DNA from: a virus
Direction: 5' to 3' (one strand)
IMG/VR virus record: IMGVR_UViG_3300017759_000078
Coordinates: 1 to 24,334 of that record
DNA: 24,334 bases
The notes under the pieces were generated by a model. That model made no database searches. It was not told the origin of the DNA and saw only the letters and a list, made by a program, of their open reading frames with translations. Below are positions 13,565-20,751 of this stretch, piece by piece. The position numbers and the translations under genes were made by a program. Positions within the stretch are counted from its first letter, which is position 1. Each line of letters starts with the position of its first letter.

Positions 13565-13757
13565 GTATTCGCGCAAGGGATACATCTACAAGCCAGACAT
13601 TCATGAAGATGAGGAAGGCATCCGAAAGGCAAGCCATCGTTGTGTCAATCGTGTTGACCCTAACGATGAGATGGTAGCGCCCGACTCGCCTTATAATTGG
13701 ATGACTCAAGAACGATTCAATGAGTTTGTTGATATGATGGTGAGGGCAAGATCATGA
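13539..13757 (+). CDS. Hypothetical 72-aa protein
   Basis: A hydrophilic protein rich in aromatic and acidic residues (ISWHNAPEYSRKGYIYKPDI, then EDEEGIRKAS and DSPYNWMTQERFNEFVDMMV). No known motif. It overlaps the XRE gene by 26 bases and the lipoprotein gene by 4 (ATGA), in a tightly packed unit. Function unknown. Confidence 0.7.
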   Translation: MISWHNAPEYSRKGYIYKPDIHEDEEGIRKASHRCVNRVDPNDEMVAPDSPYNWMTQERFNEFVDMMVRARS

Positions 13758-13993
13758 AGAGGCTTGTGATATTATCGGCATTGTGTCTGGGCGCTTGTAG
13801 TGGCTATGCACCGCTTGTTGACCTTAGAAGCAGTGGCGACAAAGCCGCAGTGTATCAACGTGACGTTATGGAGTGCAAACAGCTTCTGGCCGATAACTTG
13901 ACTATCTGGCAGAAGGCCGTCTTAGATCAAGATGTGATGTTGAATAGATGCTTGAAGGGTAGAGGACACTCTATTCTGACAGGGAGAGTCTAA
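13754..13993 (+). CDS. Small lipoprotein
   Basis: 79 aa. The signal peptide MKRLVILSALCLGAC has a basic start, a hydrophobic core and a lipobox (LGAC, Cys15), so the mature protein should be a diacylated lipoprotein in the envelope. The mature part contains YQRDVMECKQLL and LNRCLKGRGHSILTG, with two further cysteines that could pair. The next genes are a one-helix membrane protein and a peptidoglycan hydrolase, so it could be an outer-membrane spanin-like partner or a superinfection-related lipoprotein. It is not proline-rich as lambda Rz1 is. Confidence 0.8.
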   Translation: MKRLVILSALCLGACSGYAPLVDLRSSGDKAAVYQRDVMECKQLLADNLTIWQKAVLDQDVMLNRCLKGRGHSILTGRV

Positions 13994-14172
13994 TGTTACG
14001 CATTAGTTGGTTCTTTCGGCTTATGACAATATTGGCTTTTGCTTTCGGGCTGTATCTTGTGACCATGATGTTGTTCATAATTGTCATGAACAAACTGTTA
14101 TCCTGCAATGACTATATTTATGACCCCATGAAACAATGCGTAACCATACCGCAAATGCTTGGGCTTGGGTGA
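13993..14172 (+). CDS. 59-aa single-pass membrane protein
   Basis: The start overlaps the previous stop (TAATG) and the end overlaps the hydrolase start (TGATG). The N-terminus is WFFRLMTILAFAFGLYL then VTMMLFIIVMNKLL, one or two membrane helices within residues 6-36. A short outer part follows with C38 and C49 (CNDYIYDPMKQC). It lies between a lipoprotein and a peptidoglycan hydrolase. A holin-like, pinholin-like or inner-membrane spanin-like role is possible but unproven. Confidence 0.7.
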   Translation: MLRISWFFRLMTILAFAFGLYLVTMMLFIIVMNKLLSCNDYIYDPMKQCVTIPQMLGLG

Positions 14173-14597
14173 TGGTCATGTTCCTAGAACCAATAACCTG
14201 TCTGGCGATGGCTATATATTTTGAGGCACGAGGTGAGCCGACTATCGGTCAAATGGCTGTTGCTCATGTAATCATGAACAGAGTTGAGAGCGATGATTTC
14301 CCTGACACGGTTTGCGGCGTGGTGACAGAAGGCGAAACATATATCACCAAGCCCGATCTGCCGATCAGGCACCAATGTCAGTTCAGTTTTTATTGCGACG
14401 GCAAATCCGACAAGCCAACAGATGAAGATGCCTTGCACTGGGCCACATCTATTGCGTGGGGGGTTTATCATAAGCAGATTTATGATCCGACGAATGGAGC
14501 GGTGTATTATCACGCTGATTATGTTCAACCTGATTGGGCTGAAACAAAGCGTCCAGTGCGTCAGATTTCCAGACATATATTTTATAAGGAGAATTAG
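14172..14597 (+). CDS. SleB/CwlJ-like cell wall hydrolase
   Basis: 141 aa from ATG 14172, which overlaps the previous stop (TGATG); an in-frame ATG at 14136 lies inside the upstream gene. The hydrolase_2 (SleB/CwlJ) pattern is clear: LAMAIYFEARGEP (catalytic Glu18 in the FEARGE motif), GQMAVAHVIMNRV, FPDTVCGVV, then CQFSFYCDGKSD (69-80). These enzymes cut the glycan backbone or act as lytic transglycosylases. The first 12 residues give no strong signal peptide. It is encoded apart from the late lysis genes on the other strand, so it may serve lysis, or wall remodelling at another stage. Confidence 0.9.
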   Translation: MVMFLEPITCLAMAIYFEARGEPTIGQMAVAHVIMNRVESDDFPDTVCGVVTEGETYITKPDLPIRHQCQFSFYCDGKSDKPTDEDALHWATSIAWGVYHKQIYDPTNGAVYYHADYVQPDWAETKRPVRQISRHIFYKEN

Positions 14598-15173
14598 ATG
14601 GCTTTAGCTATTCCACCAAAGTTGCGTGAGCTTGATGTTGGCGTCATGGCGGCTGATCAGATCAATAAAAAAACCTGTGACGCACTTATAGGTCTACATG
14701 AAGATTCTAAAAATATTGCGGTGCAGGGGCGGATTCAACATGACAACACCAACGTGGTTGAAATGAACGTCCGACAAACTGAGGTGTTCGTCATCGATGA
14801 ATATTTCAAATGGGTGGATGAACTGATTGTTAATTGCGCGATTGAAGCCAACAAGCAATTCAACTTCAACCTGACTGGCCTGCTTGAGCGGCCACAACTT
14901 TTGAAATATGCCGCGCCGTCGCAGGGCTATGATTGGCACTTGGACATTGGCCTTGGTGATTCTTCAACTAGAAAAATCAGCATATCGATTCTCTTAAATG
15001 ACGATTACAAGGGCGGCGATCTTGCGTTCTTCACAGATGGCGAGAGCCACATCAGCCCAGATCGGGGAACTGCCGTAGCGTTCCCGTCCTATTTGCCGCA
15101 TCGGGTGACACCGCTGACAGAAGGTACAAGATGGTCACTCGTTTGCTGGATAGCTGGAGAGCCTTTCAGATAA
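14598..15173 (+). CDS. 2-oxoglutarate/Fe(II)-dependent oxygenase (prolyl-4-hydroxylase/PKHD type)
   Basis: 191 aa with AAGGAG about six bases before the ATG. The iron ligands are H114 and D116 (WHLDIG) and H168 (LPHRV); R178 (TRWSLVCWI) would bind 2-oxoglutarate. The strand segments ISISILLNDDYKGGDLAF and GTAVAFPSY complete the double-stranded beta-helix of the PKHD/P4Hc family. These enzymes hydroxylate protein side chains or nucleic-acid bases. Such genes are common in marine phages and their substrates are mostly unknown. It closes the rightward unit, and its stop lies 4 bases from the stop of the opposing late unit. Confidence 0.92.
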   Translation: MALAIPPKLRELDVGVMAADQINKKTCDALIGLHEDSKNIAVQGRIQHDNTNVVEMNVRQTEVFVIDEYFKWVDELIVNCAIEANKQFNFNLTGLLERPQLLKYAAPSQGYDWHLDIGLGDSSTRKISISILLNDDYKGGDLAFFTDGESHISPDRGTAVAFPSYLPHRVTPLTEGTRWSLVCWIAGEPFR

Positions 15174-15177
15174 GACA

Positions 15178-15411
15178 CTATCGGTCTTTTTCAAACATCA
15201 GCCCCGCCAGCGTCGTCAGCCTGTCCTTTTCTCTGATGCCCCTGTCAGTCAGCCTTAGAACGCCACCTGTTCGCTCTACAAACCCGTCTTTCATAAGACC
15301 GCTCAAAATGTACTCATAAGGCTCCCTGTCCCCTAGAACGGCGATTAATCCACCAAGGCGCACATTCTGCGTATTAGACAGAAAGCTCACCTTGTGAATC
15401 TTCTTGCTCAT
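15178..15411 (-). CDS. Small winged-helix-like protein
   Basis: 77 aa. The sequence LGGLIAVLGDREPYEYILSG then LMKDGFVERTGGVLRLTDRG looks like a short winged helix (recognition helix followed by a beta wing, LRLTDRG, as in MarR-like domains). It could be a regulator or simply a structural fold. ATG 15411 overlaps the holin stop (ATGA), so it is the last gene of the leftward late run. It converges on the oxygenase gene with no room for a terminator hairpin. Confidence 0.7.
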   Translation of the reverse strand: MSKKIHKVSFLSNTQNVRLGGLIAVLGDREPYEYILSGLMKDGFVERTGGVLRLTDRGIREKDRLTTLAGLMFEKDR

Positions 15412-15794
15412 TTCTTGCCGAAAAACTTTGTCGCTGATCTTACGGCAAAGCTGGCGCTTACGATGACGCCCAAGGTATATTGATAATAGTCAGGCATGGC
15501 TTCTAAGGCATCAAAACCTTGCGCCACAATCTCCCTGCCCCAATCTCCACAAAATGCCAAAATTAGGGGAATCGAAAACAAAATTGTCAGCCACTCGTCT
15601 TTCCAAGAGTTTTGACTCCCCTTGGCCATGATCTTTTCCCAGCCAGCTTCATGTGTAGCCGCTGAGACTAGCACGGCGGCTTCCGCTTCAGCCCGTGCAA
15701 CCTTGGCCTTGGCTGTAGCGGCTTTCTCTTCTGCTTTACCTTTTAGCCAGCCGCCAGCAAGCTCTGTTATGGCTGGGATCAATGCCTGTATCAT
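15408..15794 (-). CDS. GTA-type three-helix holin
   Basis: The start is ATG 15794 (128 aa), which overlaps the nuclease stop (ATGA); the longer frame from 15860 adds a charged tail and is rejected. The N-terminus is amphipathic (MIQALIPAITELAGGWLKG) with a long Ala/Glu/Lys helix. Membrane segments are WLTILFSIPLILAFCGDW and YYQYTLGVIVSASFAVRSA. The pattern matches the GTA_holin_3TM family of alphaproteobacterial gene transfer agents and phages, which open the inner membrane so that the endolysin reaches the wall. The lysozyme gene is three genes upstream in the same unit. Confidence 0.85.
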   Translation of the reverse strand: MIQALIPAITELAGGWLKGKAEEKAATAKAKVARAEAEAAVLVSAATHEAGWEKIMAKGSQNSWKDEWLTILFSIPLILAFCGDWGREIVAQGFDALEAMPDYYQYTLGVIVSASFAVRSATKFFGKK

Positions 15795-16177
15795 ACGATG
15801 CCCCTGATCTGTTTCAGCGCCTGTAAATCTTTCTCTCGACTGCCGCCATCGTAAGTCCACGCAAACCCACGAGTAACCATTTCTTTATTGATATCCATGT
15901 GACCACAAATGAAATGGCCAAGCATTCTGCCATATTTGCCGTCTTTCTCTGTCTGCACTTTGAGGCTTGGACAATCCGCAAGGCGGCGCTCTAAAAACTC
16001 TTTTGCGTCCATCCCCAATTCTTTTTCTTCCAGATTCGTCGTCCTGCTTTCTGGCGCGTCAATACCAGCCAGCCTGACACGCTCTTTTTTGGTAAGGCTG
16101 AATCCAAGATCTATGATGACATCCACTGTGTCACCATCGACAACTTTAACTATTTCTTTAATTTTATATTCATACAT
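15791..16177 (-). CDS. Micrococcal-nuclease-like (SNase) endonuclease
   Basis: 128 aa. Staphylococcal-nuclease fold residues are visible: calcium-binding D14/D16 (VVDGDTVDV) and D40, and catalytic R35, E43 (RLAGIDAPES) and R84 (KYGRMLG). There is no signal peptide, so the enzyme would act inside the host cell or in the virion. It could degrade host DNA or RNA. It sits between small late genes and the holin. It has the minimal length of the family, but all key residues are present. Confidence 0.92.
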   Translation of the reverse strand: MYEYKIKEIVKVVDGDTVDVIIDLGFSLTKKERVRLAGIDAPESRTTNLEEKELGMDAKEFLERRLADCPSLKVQTEKDGKYGRMLGHFICGHMDINKEMVTRGFAWTYDGGSREKDLQALKQIRGIV

Positions 16178-16201
16178 GACTGGATAAGAACACTCCTGAT
16201 T

Positions 16202-16429
16202 TCACAATTTCCAAACCCTATAGCCGCCGTCTGGCGTTTGCCGAATCCTCATGGTGAAGCCTCTGTTCCTGCCTGCATGGTAAGCATTCTGGGCCTGCCT
16301 TTGCGTCTCTACAGAAAAGCTCTCTCCTTTCTGCATATATTTTATAAAACCCCAGTTTTGCCTTTTTCTTCTTTCGATCTTCGCAATTTCAGATATTGGC
16401 ACAGCCCCTGTGATGATAGGCTTTGTCAT
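16202..16429 (-). CDS. Hypothetical 75-aa protein
   Basis: A basic small protein: EIAKIERRKRQNWGFIKYMQ, then KGESFSVETQRQAQNAYHAG, ending RQTPDGGYRVWKL. The pattern KGESFxV...AxxAGRxxGxxxxxR...GGYRVWR occurs in small phage proteins of unknown role. It lies just downstream of the lysozyme in the late unit. Confidence 0.75.
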   Translation of the reverse strand: MTKPIITGAVPISEIAKIERRKRQNWGFIKYMQKGESFSVETQRQAQNAYHAGRNRGFTMRIRQTPDGGYRVWKL

Positions 16430-16437
16430 TGAAGACT

Positions 16438-16866
16438 TCAGAATTCTTCGCTGTCGTCACCAGTGCGAATCATCTCCGCGACTCTGACAGCCCGCGCCCC
16501 GACCTGTTTGGCATACTTGGAATCGAGTAATTCGTCGGCGGCTGTCTGATAGTCTCGTCTTTGTAAGCCGTCCAGAGTTTTGACGAATCCGTGAAGGCGC
16601 GGCATACCCATGTTGAACACCAAATCTGCCAAGGCTCTTTGTCTAACCTCTGACATGTCTCGCCACCAAGGCAGGGTCTTATCAAGCTCATCCTCTACAA
16701 TCTTGATATCGTTTTGCAGAAGATAATCGACCTCTTCATCTGACAAGCCTCGCTCACGCAGATTCCTACCCACGCCTATAGTTTCAATTCCCAAATGGTC
16801 TTTGTAGACCAAATTCTTGACGCCCTCATGGAAACGCAACTGCGTTACAAATCTATTGATATTCAT
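16438..16866 (-). CDS. T4-type lysozyme (GH24 endolysin)
   Basis: 142 aa. The catalytic triad of T4 lysozyme (E11, D20, T26) is present with the same spacing as E14, D23 and T29 in RFHEGVKNLVYKDHLGIETIG. Later motifs ALADLVFNMGM and AADELLDSKYAKQVGARAVR fit the family. It cuts the N-acetylmuramic acid to N-acetylglucosamine bond of peptidoglycan. There is no signal sequence, so release depends on a holin, probably the GTA-type holin three genes downstream. Confidence 0.93.
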   Translation of the reverse strand: MNINRFVTQLRFHEGVKNLVYKDHLGIETIGVGRNLRERGLSDEEVDYLLQNDIKIVEDELDKTLPWWRDMSEVRQRALADLVFNMGMPRLHGFVKTLDGLQRRDYQTAADELLDSKYAKQVGARAVRVAEMIRTGDDSEEF

Positions 16867-16875
16867 ATCTGCCCC

Positions 16876-17106
16876 CTAGTCTTTGCCCAGCACACGATCA
16901 AGTTTGTCCTCAACACGATGCAATGCATCCATCACCGCTCTCATATCGTCCTTCATGTCAGACCTTGTGGCGTAATCTTCGCGCGTCCTGTTTAACAAAA
17001 TCTCAACCCGTTTCAATTCTTTGGATTGTGTGCCAAGAAACCAGCCGCCACCCAAAATAATTACGCCCATGAGGCCATCGATAATATGCACTAAATCAAT
17101 ACCCAT
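16876..17106 (-). CDS. Small membrane-anchored coiled-coil protein
   Basis: 76 aa: one N-terminal membrane helix (IIDGLMGVIILGGGWFLG, residues 9-26), then a charged helix (KELKRVEILLNRTREDYATR, ending DDMRAVMDALHRVEDKLDRV) with heptad-like spacing. The shape (helix anchor plus periplasmic or cytoplasmic coiled coil) is that of many phage lysis accessory or inner spanin-like proteins. The start overlaps the upstream stop (TGATG), and the lysozyme follows. Confidence 0.75.
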   Translation of the reverse strand: MGIDLVHIIDGLMGVIILGGGWFLGTQSKELKRVEILLNRTREDYATRSDMKDDMRAVMDALHRVEDKLDRVLGKD

Positions 17107-17732
17107 CAGAACGCCTCTTGGCAGGCAAACGTGATTCCATATTTACTAACATGGTCTGCATCCCAGCCCAGTTCGTCACTGGTCATTCGCATCAGACAGC
17201 GCGGATTAGATATCACGATGGCCGCGCTACTGCTAACCGCAACCTTGACCTTTGGCTCAATCTGGACTGATACAATACCAGAGCCATTGCTGTCTGCGTC
17301 ATCCACAACCATATGCAGTTTTGACGATGCGGCACTGCCCAACTGTATATAATCGCCAGCCTTGAAGATACCTGTCACGCTGTTCTGCCCTGTACTGATC
17401 GTCAGCGTGAAATCGCCCACACTCGCGTTTGCGCTGAGTGTATTTGACCCCGTGATAGAACCTTGGGCTGACTTGGCATCTGGATCGCCTAACAGAAACG
17501 TGCCAACGCGCCCATGCAATTTCATGAAGAATGCTTCCCATGCCGCCGCTTCAGAGCGCATCATCGGTGGCAGGCTTATCTCTGCCGTCCAAAGCGCGTA
17601 ATCATACTCAAAGACCTGTTGCTGGCCCGTGAACGGCGACTCTGCCATTGCGTTTTGCCTGATAAGACGCCAAGACGAATTGCGAAACGCTGGGGTGGCG
17701 GGATGGTTTAGGGGATATGTTGGTGCCGCCAT
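17106..17732 (-). CDS. Putative distal tail / minor tail protein
   Basis: 208 aa directly behind the tape measure. The N-terminal part (FRNSSWRLIRQNAMAESPFT, VFEYDYALWTAEISLPPMMR) is beta-rich and looks like the start of distal-tail-type proteins. A Gly/Ser-rich, beta-strand middle follows (about 90-170), then RCLMRMTSDELGWDADHVSK. The place after the tape measure is where distal tail proteins that nucleate the tail tip are encoded. No receptor-binding motif is visible. The alternative is another tail-tip component of the same module. Confidence 0.65.
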   Translation of the reverse strand: MAAPTYPLNHPATPAFRNSSWRLIRQNAMAESPFTGQQQVFEYDYALWTAEISLPPMMRSEAAAWEAFFMKLHGRVGTFLLGDPDAKSAQGSITGSNTLSANASVGDFTLTISTGQNSVTGIFKAGDYIQLGSAASSKLHMVVDDADSNGSGIVSVQIEPKVKVAVSSSAAIVISNPRCLMRMTSDELGWDADHVSKYGITFACQEAF

Positions 17733-19991
17733 TTATCTGCCAAACGCAGAGGCCACTTGACCACCACGCCTTCTGCTTTCTACGACTGCCTCAAGGGCTT
17801 GCTGTTTGAACACGGGCATCATTGTCATAATTTCGGCCCTTACCGTCTGCGATACGCCAGCGTCAATGTTGATTGATTGATTCACCACCGCACCCGACTG
17901 CCCAAGCATGTTCTTGGTGTCGTGGTTGTTTCTTATCACCCCTGCGGATGATGGCACGAACAACTCTGGGCCTCGCTCACCGACCAGCGTTGGCCCCTGA
18001 ACACGACCACCCCCTGCGCTTGCGCCTAGTTTTGGCAACGGGATAGTCTGCAATTCCCCAGATGTGCCGCTTAAACTGAATACGCTATTCATGATGCGGT
18101 TGATCACCGCAAGCTCAAAGGCTTTGGATATCATCGTTTTGGCAAAGCTACTGAAGATATTTTGCAAGGAATCCAAGTTCATCTTGCCGCTAACAACCAT
18201 ATCAGCAAATGAAGCACTGATACCTCTTGACATCGATGCTAGTGATGAATGCATTTCCTTAGTCATCGGGTCCAATTCTTTCGCCTTTGATTCAAATTTA
18301 TGTATTTCATCTGTGATCACACCAAAGGAATCAGCCACCATCATGGTTGCCGCTGTGGCTTCCTCTTCAAACTTATCTATTTCTTGCGTAATCAAACCAA
18401 AGGAATCAGCCACTATTACGGTTGCTTTCGCCGCTTCTTTATTTGCCTCTTCAAACTTTTCTATTTCTTCAGTGACCACTGCAAATGAATCTGCGACTAG
18501 CATGGTCGCATCTGCGGCTTGTTCACTTGCCACGCTGTTAAATTCTAAGGCATTTAATTCGGCTGATGCCTTTTTTGTTGCGGCTGTTGCATCAATCTGG
18601 GCCTGCAATCTTTCTTCTTCTCTGATCAGGCGCAGAATCTCATTGAGTTGATCATCAGTTGCCGACGTCAAATCTCTCGTAACTTTCAGCGCCCTTAATT
18701 CCGCTGACGTTCTGCCATCAATTTCATCGTTCAACAATCGAACTGCAAACCGCTGATCATTTAAGGCTTTGGTGACCTTATTTTCTGACTTGATTTGACC
18801 TTTTGTTTTTGTCTGTGTCCCACCACCAGAATCACCTGTTGGCGCATCCAGTGTGTCAGCAAGTTCTGAATTAAGTTTTTGAGCGTCTGTTGTAAGGACC
18901 GAAATTTCTGTTTGTAGCTCAACGATGTTGTTTTTGAGTCTTTGTAAGCCGCCCAAGGCGGCATTGCCTGTGGCATCCCCGCCCTTCGCCATGGGGAATA
19001 AAAGGGACATTACGTCATCTTTTGTTAATCCCTCTGTCGCCTTTTGCAAATCTTTTCGCGCTTGTGCTAATTTAATTGTCTTTTCTGTTAGTTCTGCCTC
19101 TACAGCCGTCAAATCTCTGAGTATGTTTTCCTGTGGCCTTCCAACCTCATCAATCATCCCAACAGCCACAAGAAATTCATTCAGTGAATTCGTTGCGTTA
19201 GCCAATCCTCTAGCCATGTTTGTCAGGGCTGGCAGTAATGGCGTTACAACATTAACAAGCAATTCATCTAGCGCGGCCTTGAGCGCCTTTGATGTATTGG
19301 CAAAGCTGTCAGCCGTTCTTGCGGCATCGCCTTGGGCATCTGTAGTGCCAGCGAGAATCAGATTCATCCTCGCCTGCACCTTGGTGGCATTGTCTACATC
19401 TTGAGCATTTTGCTTGACGCCCATCCGATACAGTTCTTGCTGTAGCGTGGCCTCTGTGATGACGATGCCAAACCGCCTAACAGTCTCATGGTTGCCAACC
19501 AGCGCAGACTGGAACGCCGCCATTGTCTCTGTATCGGATGCGTTGTTGAACGATGCAACATCGACTGCCAGCTTGGTAAGTTCTACGGATAATCTGGCGG
19601 CTTCACCACGGGCAAAACCCATAGGCACAAAGGTGTCCTGAATGGACGCCGCCATGCCCTCAAGCTCAAAAGTGCTTCTGCCCACCTCATCGCCAAACGC
19701 CGCCAGAGCGTTACGCACCTCTCCAGTGAACGCACCAAAGACGACTGACGACTTGGCTTGCATCTCTTCCACGCTTGATGCAAACCGCACAGCCGCCATG
19801 CCAGCTTGGGCAAACTGGTGAACGACTACCGCGCCAAGAGCCACCTTGGCGACGTTGCTAATCTTCTGAAAATTTCTGCCTGCTTTTTTGGCGGTGTTAT
19901 CGACCTGTTTGTCAAACCGCGCCAGCTTTTGGTTGACATCTTTTAGGTCTGCTTCAACGCGAACCAGAAGGGTATCGACAGTCGTTGCCAT
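17733..19991 (-). CDS. Tail tape measure protein
   Basis: 752 aa. The N-terminus (VDTLLVRVEADLKDVNQKLAR, about 1-30) is a coiled coil, followed by the TP901-like tape measure domain (FASSVEEMQAKSSVVFGAF, TMAAFQSALVGNHETVRRFG, QARMNLILAGTTDAQGDAAR). Hydrophobic helices include ALGAVVVHQFAQ and TPLLPALTNMARGL. The C-terminal GGRVQGPTLVGERGPELFVP motif is typical. Tape measures set tail length; at about 0.15 nm per residue this suggests a tail near 110 nm. A three-fold repeat lies at residues 493-567. ATG 19991 overlaps the stop of the chaperone extension (TGATG). Confidence 0.92.
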   Translation of the reverse strand: MATTVDTLLVRVEADLKDVNQKLARFDKQVDNTAKKAGRNFQKISNVAKVALGAVVVHQFAQAGMAAVRFASSVEEMQAKSSVVFGAFTGEVRNALAAFGDEVGRSTFELEGMAASIQDTFVPMGFARGEAARLSVELTKLAVDVASFNNASDTETMAAFQSALVGNHETVRRFGIVITEATLQQELYRMGVKQNAQDVDNATKVQARMNLILAGTTDAQGDAARTADSFANTSKALKAALDELLVNVVTPLLPALTNMARGLANATNSLNEFLVAVGMIDEVGRPQENILRDLTAVEAELTEKTIKLAQARKDLQKATEGLTKDDVMSLLFPMAKGGDATGNAALGGLQRLKNNIVELQTEISVLTTDAQKLNSELADTLDAPTGDSGGGTQTKTKGQIKSENKVTKALNDQRFAVRLLNDEIDGRTSAELRALKVTRDLTSATDDQLNEILRLIREEERLQAQIDATAATKKASAELNALEFNSVASEQAADATMLVADSFAVVTEEIEKFEEANKEAAKATVIVADSFGLITQEIDKFEEEATAATMMVADSFGVITDEIHKFESKAKELDPMTKEMHSSLASMSRGISASFADMVVSGKMNLDSLQNIFSSFAKTMISKAFELAVINRIMNSVFSLSGTSGELQTIPLPKLGASAGGGRVQGPTLVGERGPELFVPSSAGVIRNNHDTKNMLGQSGAVVNQSINIDAGVSQTVRAEIMTMMPVFKQQALEAVVESRRRGGQVASAFGR
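18291..18512 (-). repeat. Three tandem repeats inside the tape measure
   Basis: Three copies of about 25 residues, consensus ATxxVADSFGxITxEIxKFE, lie one after another (DNA near 18291-18350, 18366-18425 and 18449-18512). The bases also remain similar, which points to fairly recent duplication. Adding or losing a unit would change tape length. Confidence 0.85.
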
Positions 19992-20211
19992 CAGTCGGGA
20001 TACCTTTCCATCAAATCTTCTAGTTCGCCCTTGCTGAGTGGTGCCGCGTTGCCACCTGAATGAAACTCAGCAAACCCCTCAACCGCCATATAGAATTCTA
20101 GGAAGCTCATTCCCCAGAATGTTTCGGGTGACATCCCCATTTTTCCAAGGCCGATTTGCATCCATTCATCCCAAGGAAACTCGTCTACGGATTGGCTGTC
20201 ACCCCTTCGTC
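19991..20211 (-). CDS. Tail assembly chaperone extension (rcc01693-like), reached by -1 frameshift
   Basis: This stretch has no own long frame with a good start, but the -1 frame relative to the GTA-gp10-like gene is open from 20218 to TGA 19991. It encodes DEFPWDEWMQIGLGKMGMSP, then ETFWGMSFLEFYMAVEGFAE and KGELEDLMERYPD. The FPWDxWMxIGLGxxGMxPxxFWxMxxxE pattern is that of the rcc01693-type tail assembly chaperone of gene transfer agents, where it is a separate gene. Here it would be a 73-aa extension of the first chaperone protein, as gpGT is in lambda. The stop overlaps the tape measure start. Confidence 0.82.
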
Positions 20212-20532
20212 GTTTCCCTCATCACCGCCAGCACTCAGGATTACGCCAACAATTTCGCCCACACATTTGATTGCATCAGCCAGACCGCAATCCCAAATAG
20301 CATTCCCAACATCTTTCTCGTTGACATCATTGCCCCCGCCACGAATGACAGGGGTAAGGATCGCAATGATTTGCGTGGTGGTAAGCGCCCCTTCCGATAG
20401 TGCTTGAGCAATCTTCAGGACACTCAACCCACACGCTTGTTCTATCCTAAGAACAGAATCGATGGTGACCCTGCCATTATACGTCTTCGCTCCCAGAACT
20501 ATCGGAAGCTCCCCCCGCTTTGGATTTGTCAT
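20185..20532 (-). CDS. GTA-gp10-like tail assembly chaperone (short form)
   Basis: 115 aa from ATG 20532, preceded by AAGGA seven bases away; an in-frame GTG at 20547 is less likely. The segment GELPIVLGAKTYNGRVTIDS then LRIEQACGLSVLKIAQALSE and TTTQIIAILTPVIRGGG is the GTA-gp10 tail chaperone pattern. Such proteins coat the tape measure before the tail tube forms. A GGGAAAC slip site 25 bases before its TAG stop lets some ribosomes shift to -1 and make the longer form. It overlaps the upstream 90-aa gene by 56 bases. Confidence 0.87.
   Translation of the reverse strand: MTNPKRGELPIVLGAKTYNGRVTIDSVLRIEQACGLSVLKIAQALSEGALTTTQIIAILTPVIRGGGNDVNEKDVGNAIWDCGLADAIKCVGEIVGVILSAGGDEGNDEGVTANP
20212..20218 (-). 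other. Programmed -1 frameshift site GGGAAAC
   Basis: The heptamer G GGA AAC lies in the zero frame of the chaperone gene as X XXY YYZ, 25 bases before its stop. Lambda uses GGGAAAG for the equivalent gpG-gpGT shift. After a -1 slip the frame continues through the rcc01693-like domain. I did not find a clear downstream stem by eye. Confidence 0.85.
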
Positions 20533-20749
20533 CTGACTTTCCTTCACAAGTTAAAACAAGTGTCTCGCCCCTCTGGGCGATATCCTCAATAGAGATGACT
20601 TTGTATGTTTCGTCACCACATTCAACAGCATCTCCCGCCTTAATCTTACAGGCGGCAGATACCGAAAACTCAACAACAGAGTCAGAGGCCTTTATCATAG
20701 CCCCCCAACCCTTGTTCTTGATTTTTACATCAACACTTTGCCAAGCCAT
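20477..20749 (-). CDS. Hypothetical small tail-region protein
   Basis: 90 aa. The body is short beta-strands (WQSVDVKIKNKGWGAMIKAS, VEFSVSAACKIKAGDAVECG, ETYKVISIEDIAQRGETLVL), possibly a small SH3-like or OB-like barrel. The tail is flexible and acidic/serine-rich (KAGGASDSSGSEDV). It lies between major tail protein and chaperone genes, a place where accessory tail proteins are sometimes found. No known family recognised. Confidence 0.72.
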   Translation of the reverse strand: MAWQSVDVKIKNKGWGAMIKASDSVVEFSVSAACKIKAGDAVECGDETYKVISIEDIAQRGETLVLTCEGKSDDKSKAGGASDSSGSEDV

Positions 20750-20751
20750 GA

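Noticed and set aside
18064-18651. 195-codon plus-strand frame opposite the tape measure
   Set aside because: It is low complexity and mirrors the Ala/Ser-rich coding strand; there is no ribosome site or promoter, and the tape measure is certain.
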